The notes under the pieces are model-generated. The model did not search any database. It was given only the letters and a program-made list of their open reading frames with translations, and had not been told where the DNA came from. 6,428 nucleotides of DNA from Candidatus Coatesbacteria bacterium RBG_13_66_14 (GTDB lineage: Bacteria; RBG-13-66-14): contig MFAF01000002.1 of the NCBI GenBank assembly GCA_001774505.1, forward strand, positions 9,932-16,359, read 5' to 3'. The position numbers and the translations under genes were made by a program. How positions within the stretch are numbered: the first letter of the stretch is position 1; each line of letters begins with the position of its first letter. Of this stretch, positions 1-4,254 are shown piece by piece.

Positions 1-700
1 CGTCCAGGCTGCGCCCGCTGGGCTCGGGGGTGTGGCCGCCGAAGAAGGCGTCGCGGTAAGCGTGGAGGACCTTGACCTCGCAGCCGTGGTCCATCAGAAA
101 CTCGGGCAGGTATCCCCGGCAGGTGCCGTAGAGGCAATCCACCACGATTTTCTGCGGGTTGGCCTCCAGGGCCTGGACGTCCACTATCTCCTCGAGGCGG
201 GCTAGGTAAGGCTCCCTCACCGAGACCAGGGCGCAGTCAGGGCGCTCGAGGAGGTCGTCGCGCTCGACCGTCCCCTCGCCCCGGACCTCGACCTCGTCTT
301 TGAGTAACTCCTCGATGCGGTCGGTGACCGCGGTCGGCGCCGCGGCGCCCGTCGCCGGAGAGAACTTCAGGCCGCAGTATTGGGGCGGGTTGTGGCTGGC
401 GGTGAGGTTGACCGCCCCCCCCAGGTTTCCCTTCACCACGGCGTGGGCGATGGCCGGGGTGGGCGCGTCGCGGTCGGTGAGCCTTACGCCGATGCCCTGG
501 CGCAGGAACTCGTCGGCGGCGCACCAGGCGAAGCGGTCGGCCAGGAAACGGGTGTCCATGCTGACCAGGACGCCCTTCCCGGCGTCGCCCGTCTCTCCCA
601 GGTGCCGCGCGATGGCGGCGACGACGCGGCGCACGTTGGCAAAGGTGAACTCCTCGGCGATGAGCGCCCGCCAGCCCGAGGTCCCGAACTTGATGGCCAT
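1..700 (-). CDS. Phosphoglucomutase/phosphomannomutase family enzyme, N-terminal part
   Basis: Cytosolic alpha-D-phosphohexomutase that moves phosphate between C1 and C6 of glucose or mannose phosphate through a phosphoserine enzyme, feeding glycogen or cell-envelope sugar synthesis. I translated it directly: it begins MAIKFGTSGWRA, and 233 residues lie in the window. Seen: the N-terminal GTSGWRA signature (residues 6-12), the catalytic TASHNP loop with the phosphorylated serine at residue 102, followed by a GLKF segment (110-113), and FGGHTPEPS (220-228) in domain II. The metal-binding DGD loop and the sugar-specificity loop would lie beyond base 1, so glucose versus mannose preference cannot be judged. 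The start at 700 has a GGGAGGGG ribosome site and a TTGACA promoter upstream. No frameshift is visible; the end is a window cut, not a truncation. It is divergent from the dehydrogenase cluster. Confidence 0.93.
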   Translation of the reverse strand, partial: MAIKFGTSGWRALIAEEFTFANVRRVVAAIARHLGETGDAGKGVLVSMDTRFLADRFAWCAADEFLRQGIGVRLTDRDAPTPAIAHAVVKGNLGGAVNLTASHNPPQYCGLKFSPATGAAAPTAVTDRIEELLKDEVEVRGEGTVERDDLLERPDCALVSVREPYLARLEEIVDVQALEANPQKIVVDCLYGTCRGYLPEFLMDHGCEVKVLHAYRDAFFGGHTPEPSGRSLD

Positions 701-730
701 GGAGCCCCTCCCGCGGCTTTTTAAAAAACG

Positions 731-759
731 AGGTTAATTCAGCCCCGCCGGGCTGTCAA
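731..759 (-). promoter_or_regulatory. Promoter of the phosphohexomutase gene
   Basis: Read on the minus strand, a perfect TTGACA (754-759) is followed after 17 bases by TAACCT (731-736, 3 of 6 consensus matches). Transcription would begin near 724, leaving about 24 bases of leader with the ribosome site. The spacer holds a 5-bp inverted repeat, AGCCC and GGGCT (741-745 and 750-754), which touches the -35 box and could be an operator or a small hairpin. The match is by eye. Confidence 0.55.
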
Positions 760-786
760 GGAATACACCTGTCCCCTCCCGCGAGC

Positions 787-815
787 TTGCCGCACGCCGA
801 CCGCTGTGCTAACAT
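787..815 (+). promoter_or_regulatory. Extended -10 promoter of the dehydrogenase cluster
   Basis: TTGCCG (787-792, 4 of 6 matches) and TAACAT (810-815, 4 of 6) are separated by 17 bases, and TGC directly before the -10 box makes it an extended -10 element. Transcription would begin near 822, giving a leader of about 27 bases before the ATG at 849. This argues against the in-frame TTG at 816 as a start. It sits back to back with the mutase promoter, with 27 bases between the two -35 boxes. Confidence 0.5.
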
Positions 816-848
816 TTGCCCCGCGACACGACGACGGGAAGGCGGACC

Positions 849-1352
849 ATGCTCTACGAGGACGGCGTCCCCACCCCGGAAGACCTGGAAAAAGTGCGGC
901 CCTCCCCGGAGGACCTCGCCCGGGGCCCCGTGGTGGTCATCGAGTGCTTCCAGCGCATCCCCTGCGACCCCTGCCACACCAACTGCAAGTCGGGCTGCAT
1001 CCTCCCCTTCGAGGACCTGAACGACCTGCCGCGCACCGACCCCTCCCTGTGCGACGGCTGCGGCGTCTGCGTGGCGGCCTGCCCGGGCCTGGCGGTTTTC
1101 ATCGTGGACCTGACCGCCGGGGGCGAGGGCCGCGCCGTCGTTCAGATACCCTGGGAGTACCTCCCCGTCCCCGATAAGGGCCAGGAGGTCGTGTTGACCG
1201 ACCGGGCCGGGAGGCCCGTCGGCAAGGGCGTCTGCCTCAAGGCCGTGCGCTTCCGCGACCGCACCTACGTCCTGCACCTCGACGTGCCCGCGGAGCTGGC
1301 CATGGAGGCGCGGGGGATTGACCGCCGGGCCCTCGTTGAATCGCCCGCGTGA
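849..1352 (+). CDS. 4Fe-4S ferredoxin-like subunit of an amino acid dehydrogenase (PdhF/gamma-like)
   Basis: Predicted iron-sulfur electron-transfer subunit, 167 residues (about 18 kDa, close to the 19-kDa gamma subunit PdhF of archaeal dye-linked proline dehydrogenase). Seen: a canonical CxxCxxCxxxCP motif at Cys68, 71, 74 and 78, and an earlier cysteine group at 33, 39, 42, 46 and 50 spaced C-x5-C-x2-C-x3-C-x3-C, which is not the standard ferredoxin spacing. The segments ECFQRIPCDPC and CDGCGVCVAACPG resemble this family. The C-terminal half (about 90-167) is cysteine-poor apart from Cys129 and looks like a small beta-rich domain. ATG 849 was chosen over the in-frame TTG at 816 because GGAAGG (837-842) precedes it and the promoter places transcription after 816. 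It is the first gene of the cluster with the BFD-like and FAD oxidoreductase genes. The substrate is not shown by the sequence. Confidence 0.85.
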   Translation: MLYEDGVPTPEDLEKVRPSPEDLARGPVVVIECFQRIPCDPCHTNCKSGCILPFEDLNDLPRTDPSLCDGCGVCVAACPGLAVFIVDLTAGGEGRAVVQIPWEYLPVPDKGQEVVLTDRAGRPVGKGVCLKAVRFRDRTYVLHLDVPAELAMEARGIDRRALVESPA

Positions 1353-1372
1353 CGTCGGCCGGTTAGGCGTGA

Positions 1373-1402
1373 TTCAGGCGGCCGCGTTTCAATCCTTATA
1401 AA
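1373..1402 (+). promoter_or_regulatory. Weak internal promoter candidate before the BFD-like gene
   Basis: The 82-base gap between the ferredoxin-like and BFD-like genes holds TTCAGG (1373-1378), an 18-base spacer and TATAAA (1397-1402). The AT-rich island stands out in GC-rich surroundings. The -35 match is weak, and the gene may equally be read from the promoter before 849. Confidence 0.25.
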
Positions 1403-1434
1403 AGGGAACCGACCCCCCACCCATTCAAAAAGCC

Positions 1435-1740
1435 ATGACCGAAGACGATTCCACCATCATCTGCCGCTGCGAGGACATCACCCTGGGCGAGATTAAACAA
1501 GCCGTGGCCCGGGGCTACGCCACCGTGGACGAGATCAAGCACTACCTGCGGGCCGGGATGGGTCCCTGCCAGGGGCGCACCTGCGGGCACCTGGTGGCCC
1601 AGGTGGTGGCCCGCGAAACCGGACGGCCCGTGGCGGAGGTCTGGCCCATGCGTGCCCGGCCGCCGTACCACCTCGTCCCCTTCTCCACCATCCTGGCCGA
1701 AACCGGCGGGACCGTCGCCTTCCCGAAGGTGGGCGACTAG
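1435..1740 (+). CDS. BFD-like [2Fe-2S]-binding small subunit (PdhX/delta-like)
   Basis: Small iron-sulfur protein of 101 residues, predicted to carry one [2Fe-2S] cluster and pass electrons between the subunits of an amino acid dehydrogenase. Seen: the bacterioferritin-associated ferredoxin fold signature with ligands Cys10, Cys12, Cys45 and Cys50 (CxC-x32-C-x4-C). The segment ICRCED leads it and GMGPCQGRTCG closes it. The C-x4-C pair with CQGRTC is typical of the BFD-like domain in sarcosine, octopine and cyanide-forming glycine oxidases; classical Bfd has C-x2-C. The tail RPPYHLVPFSTI matches the proline-rich end usual in that group. In many relatives this domain is fused to the alpha flavoprotein; here it stands alone, as in pdhX. 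No clear ribosome site precedes ATG 1435, which is odd beside its neighbours. Its stop lies two bases before the next start. Confidence 0.88.
   Translation: MTEDDSTIICRCEDITLGEIKQAVARGYATVDEIKHYLRAGMGPCQGRTCGHLVAQVVARETGRPVAEVWPMRARPPYHLVPFSTILAETGGTVAFPKVGD
1726..1731 (+). promoter_or_regulatory. Ribosome binding site supporting a GTG start
   Basis: AAGGTG lies inside the last codons of the BFD-like gene, 11 bases before the GTG at 1743. It supports this start for the FAD oxidoreductase and suggests translational coupling across the two-base gap. Confidence 0.5.
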
Positions 1741-1742
1741 CC

Positions 1743-2885
1743 GTGCCGGGGAAAACCTACGACGCGGTCATCGTCGGCGCCGGGGTCATCGGCACCGCCG
1801 TCGGCTACTACCTGACGAAACGGGGCATCCGGGACGTTTTAATCCTGGACAAGGGGTACGTCTCGTGCGGGGCCACGGGGCGATGCGGGGCCGGCGTCCG
1901 CCAGCAGTGGGGCCTCGAGATGAACTGCCGTCTGGCCAAGATGTCCGTGGACATGTTCGCGGGGCTTTCCGACGAGCTGGGCGAGGACATCGAGTTCGAG
2001 CAGTCGGGATACCTCGTGCTGGCCTACGACGACGACACCGTCGAGCTCTACCGGAAGAATCTGAAGCTGCAGAACTCCCTGGGCATCCCGGCGCGTCTGG
2101 TGACCCCCGCGGAGGCCCGGGAGATAGTGCCGGTGCTGAACATCGAAGGGCTGGTCGCGGCCACACACTGCCAGACCGACGGCCACGCCAACCCCTTCAA
2201 GACCAACTTCGCCTACGCCCACGCCGCCGTAAGGGAGGGCTGCGAGCTGCACACCTTCGAGACGGTCACGGCAATCGAGACCGACGTGAAGGGGGTCCGC
2301 GCCGTCGCCACGGATAAAGGCCGCTACGAGACGCGGACGGTGGTGAACTGCGCCGGGGGGCACGCGGCGGAGGTGGGCAAGCTGGCCGGCCTGAAGCTCG
2401 ACTGCTTCCCCGAGCGGCACCAGATACTCGTGACCGAGCCCTACGAGCGGCTCTTCGACCCCATGGTCATCAGCTTCGTCCACCACCTCTACTGCCAGCA
2501 GGTGGTGCACGGCGCCTTCATCATGGGGCTGGGGATGCCAGAGGCGCCGGGATTCAACGATGACTCGGGCTGGGAGTTCATCGAGGCCATGGCCCGGGCG
2601 GTGACCAGCCTCCTGCCGATTCTGGCCGGCGTGCGGGTCATCCGGCAGTGGGCCGGGCTGTACACGAAAACCCCCGACGCCCAGCCCATCCTGGGGGAGC
2701 ATCCGGACCTTCCAGGCTTTTACAACGCCGTGGGCTTCTCCGGCCACGGGTTCATGATAGCCCCCGCCACGGCCAGTCTCACCGCCGAGGCGATCGCCTG
2801 CGGCTGCACGCCGGAGCTCATCGCGCCGCTGGACGCCAAGCGTTTCGAGCGCGGCGACCTGGTCCTGGAACCCAACGTGGTGTAA
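1743..2885 (+). CDS. FAD-dependent DAO-family amino acid dehydrogenase (PdhB/beta-like)
   Basis: Catalytic flavoprotein of 380 residues (about 41 kDa) in the D-amino acid oxidase/glycine oxidase/sarcosine oxidase beta superfamily. It probably oxidises a secondary or imino-type amino acid (proline, hydroxyproline, sarcosine, glycine or an opine) and passes electrons to its iron-sulfur partners. Seen: an N-terminal Rossmann motif GAGVIG (12-17) with Asp36 ending the second strand; GATGRCGAGVRQQW (43-56) contacting FAD; TDGHANP (145-151); VNCAGG (201-206); the C-terminal FAD closure around GLYTKTPDAQPILGE (305-319) and GFSGHGFMIAP (331-341). The end RFERGDLVLE (367-376) is typical of PdhB-type proteins. 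There is no signal peptide, so it acts in the cytoplasm or attached peripherally. The start is GTG, two bases after the preceding stop. It is last in the cluster and followed by a terminator. Family is secure; substrate is inferred only from the neighbours. Confidence 0.92.
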   Translation: MPGKTYDAVIVGAGVIGTAVGYYLTKRGIRDVLILDKGYVSCGATGRCGAGVRQQWGLEMNCRLAKMSVDMFAGLSDELGEDIEFEQSGYLVLAYDDDTVELYRKNLKLQNSLGIPARLVTPAEAREIVPVLNIEGLVAATHCQTDGHANPFKTNFAYAHAAVREGCELHTFETVTAIETDVKGVRAVATDKGRYETRTVVNCAGGHAAEVGKLAGLKLDCFPERHQILVTEPYERLFDPMVISFVHHLYCQQVVHGAFIMGLGMPEAPGFNDDSGWEFIEAMARAVTSLLPILAGVRVIRQWAGLYTKTPDAQPILGEHPDLPGFYNAVGFSGHGFMIAPATASLTAEAIACGCTPELIAPLDAKRFERGDLVLEPNVV

Positions 2886-2911
2886 TGTGGCCGTAGTTAC
2901 GGTAAATGAAG

Positions 2912-2948
2912 GGCGGGGATTATGGTCCCCGCCTTATTATTAAGTTTT
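2912..2948 (+). terminator. Intrinsic terminator of the dehydrogenase cluster
   Basis: An 8-bp perfect stem, GGCGGGGA (2912-2919) and TCCCCGCC (2926-2933), with loop TTATGG, is followed by a T-rich run TTATTATTAAGTTTT (2934-2948). It begins 27 bases after the FAD gene stop. The stem also lies downstream of the convergent minus-strand operon. The tract on that side is less T-rich, so minus-strand termination is only possible, not clear. Confidence 0.8.
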
Positions 2949-2955
2949 CATGCTC

Positions 2956-3005
2956 GCCCCTCACCCCGGCTCCTAGGCGTGCCTCCCATTAATAAGGGGG
3001 AGGGG
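2956..3005. repeat. C/G-run inverted-repeat element, possible interspersed repeat
   Basis: Between the terminator and the end of the minus-strand operon lies a stretch with CCCCTC (2957-2962) paired with GAGGGG (3000-3005), and an inner pair CCTCCC (2982-2987) and GGGAGG (2998-3003) around an AT-rich loop. The palindrome CCTAGG (2972-2977) lies between them. The composition resembles intergenic palindromes spread in many metagenomic bacterial genomes, but only one copy is in this window. It could instead fold as a weak terminator for the minus-strand operon, though no T-run follows. Confidence 0.35.
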
Positions 3006-3011
3006 ATATAT

Positions 3012-3569
3012 CTAATACTTATACCCCTTTGCCTCCTCCTCGGTGAACTCCACCCCCAGCCCCAGGGCGACCCGGTTGACGAAGTTGAAATAGCTCGCCG
3101 TCAGGTTGAGGTTGAGAATCTCCTTGTCTGAAAAACCCTGCCCGCGCAAGGAGTCTATGTCCTCCTCGGAAACCTCGGCGGGCGTGAGGGTCAGCTTGAT
3201 GACGTAGGCCAGCATGGCCTTGACCCTCTCCGGCAGCTCCACGCTCTCGATGTCCTCGGCGAAGAGCTCGACCAGCTCGCGGTCCTTCCAGTAGTGGAAG
3301 AGCGCCTCGGAGTGGTGGCGGACGCAGTACTCGCATCCGTTTATCCGCGAGACGACGACCCCGATCATCTCCCGCTCCACCCGGCTCAACCCCTTCTTGG
3401 AGAACATGACCGAGAGGTAGAACTCCATGTGGGTTTCGATGGAGCGCGGATCGAGGCTCTGCGCTTTCACGATGTTGGAGAGCTTGCCCCTCCGACGCTC
3501 GATGTAGGTGTAGATCTCCTTGAGCATCGGGTCCGCCTCGGTCTTGTCTAGCACCTTGATCCAGGCCAT
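3012..3569 (-). CDS. AhpD-like carboxymuconolactone decarboxylase-family (peroxidase-related) protein
   Basis: Mostly alpha-helical protein of 185 residues, the usual size for the uncharacterised peroxidase-related branch of the CMD/AhpD family. Seen: the redox motif NGCEYCVRHH with Cys79 and Cys82, His86 three residues after the second cysteine, and Glu67. The spacing E-x11-C-x2-C-x3-H equals the AhpD proton-relay set (Glu118, Cys130, Cys133, His137 in the mycobacterial enzyme), so thiol-dependent peroxidase or disulfide reductase activity is plausible. The physiological partner is unknown. No signal peptide is present, so it is cytosolic. The start has a strong AAGGAG (3574-3579) at 4 bases' spacing, and the gap from the methyltransferase stop is 10 bases, so the two are co-transcribed. 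It is last in the operon. A true decarboxylase role is unlikely because the CxxC pair is intact. Confidence 0.9.
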   Translation of the reverse strand: MAWIKVLDKTEADPMLKEIYTYIERRRGKLSNIVKAQSLDPRSIETHMEFYLSVMFSKKGLSRVEREMIGVVVSRINGCEYCVRHHSEALFHYWKDRELVELFAEDIESVELPERVKAMLAYVIKLTLTPAEVSEEDIDSLRGQGFSDKEILNLNLTASYFNFVNRVALGLGVEFTEEEAKGYKY

Positions 3570-3579
3570 GTCGCTCCTT

Positions 3580-4248
3580 CTACTCGCGGGTGCGGGTGAG
3601 CTCGCAGAAAAGGCTGGACGAATCCACCACGTTGAACCGCACGTCGGCCCCGAGGCCGTGGGTCAGCTCGCGGAACTCCCCCTCCCCCACCGTCTCCGCC
3701 CGGAAGCCGTCCCGGCAGACGATCACGCCGTCTCCGGTGCGCCCCTCGTCAATCTCCCCCAACAGGCCGGCCTCTGCTTGCCGCCGGAACCACTCCAGGC
3801 GGTGGTCCCAGAACTCCGCGGCGTAGCTTGCGAAGAGTACGGTCCCTCCGGGTTTCGTGACGCGGAGGGCCTCCGTAATCAAACCGCGCCGGTCCGTCCC
3901 GAAGGCCGAGACGCCGTTCTGGGCGCAGACCACAACGTCGAAAGAACCGTTGCAAAAACCGAGCTCGGCGGCGTCCATGCAAGCCAGGCCTATGTCCGGG
4001 CCCCCCGCCAGGCGGAGGCTTTCCGGGGAGGTGTCTATCCCCACCGCCCGGCGCGCCCGTCCGGCGATTCGGCGAAGAATCCTCCCGTAGCCGCAGCCCA
4101 GCTCTAGAACCGTATCGCCCGGGGCGATGCGGCTCAGGACGTGGTCTATCTCCGCTTCGAGGTAGCGCGCCACCCGGGGCGGGGCCAGCTCGTAGCACCG
4201 CCGGAGCCTCTCCGCCGACAGCTTCTCGCTGTAGTAGCGCCCGGGCAT
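3580..4248 (-). CDS. Class I SAM-dependent methyltransferase
   Basis: Predicted cytosolic S-adenosylmethionine-dependent methyltransferase of 222 residues. Seen: motif I VLELGCGYG (47-55) for SAM binding, acidic Asp72 in GIDTSP (70-75) at the end of strand 2 to bind the ribose, MDAAELGF (91-98) for adenine contact, FDVVVCAQNG (103-112) as motif IV, and KPGGTVLFASY (132-142) as motif VI. This is the Methyltransf_11/25 type of Rossmann core. A helical N-terminal cap (about 1-42) and a C-terminal lid (about 145-222) may choose the substrate. The substrate cannot be named: small molecules, quinones and natural products are all possible. Its stop is 10 bases before the AhpD-like start, and its start is 6 bases after the FG-GAP gene stop. 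The ribosome site GAGGCGG overlaps that TGA, so the two are translationally coupled. Confidence 0.92.
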   Translation of the reverse strand: MPGRYYSEKLSAERLRRCYELAPPRVARYLEAEIDHVLSRIAPGDTVLELGCGYGRILRRIAGRARRAVGIDTSPESLRLAGGPDIGLACMDAAELGFCNGSFDVVVCAQNGVSAFGTDRRGLITEALRVTKPGGTVLFASYAAEFWDHRLEWFRRQAEAGLLGEIDEGRTGDGVIVCRDGFRAETVGEGEFRELTHGLGADVRFNVVDSSSLFCELTRTRE

Positions 4249-4254
4249 ACCGCC

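Noticed and set aside
300..737. Plus-strand open frames over the left end
   Set aside because: The minus strand encodes an uninterrupted phosphohexomutase with its TASHNP active site, and the plus frames have no motif or ribosome site.
816..848. An upstream in-frame TTG start for the ferredoxin-like gene
   Set aside because: It overlaps the predicted -10 and transcription start, adds 11 basic residues without family support, and the ATG at 849 has a ribosome site.
1839..2747. A 302-codon open frame antisense to the FAD oxidoreductase
   Set aside because: The plus strand carries all FAD motifs in order. The antisense frame is a GC-rich shadow without recognisable domains.
2891..2902. Small inverted repeat CCGTA-GT-TACGG just after the FAD gene
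   Set aside because: The arms are only five bases with a two-base gap, too small for a stable hairpin, and the real terminator follows it directly.
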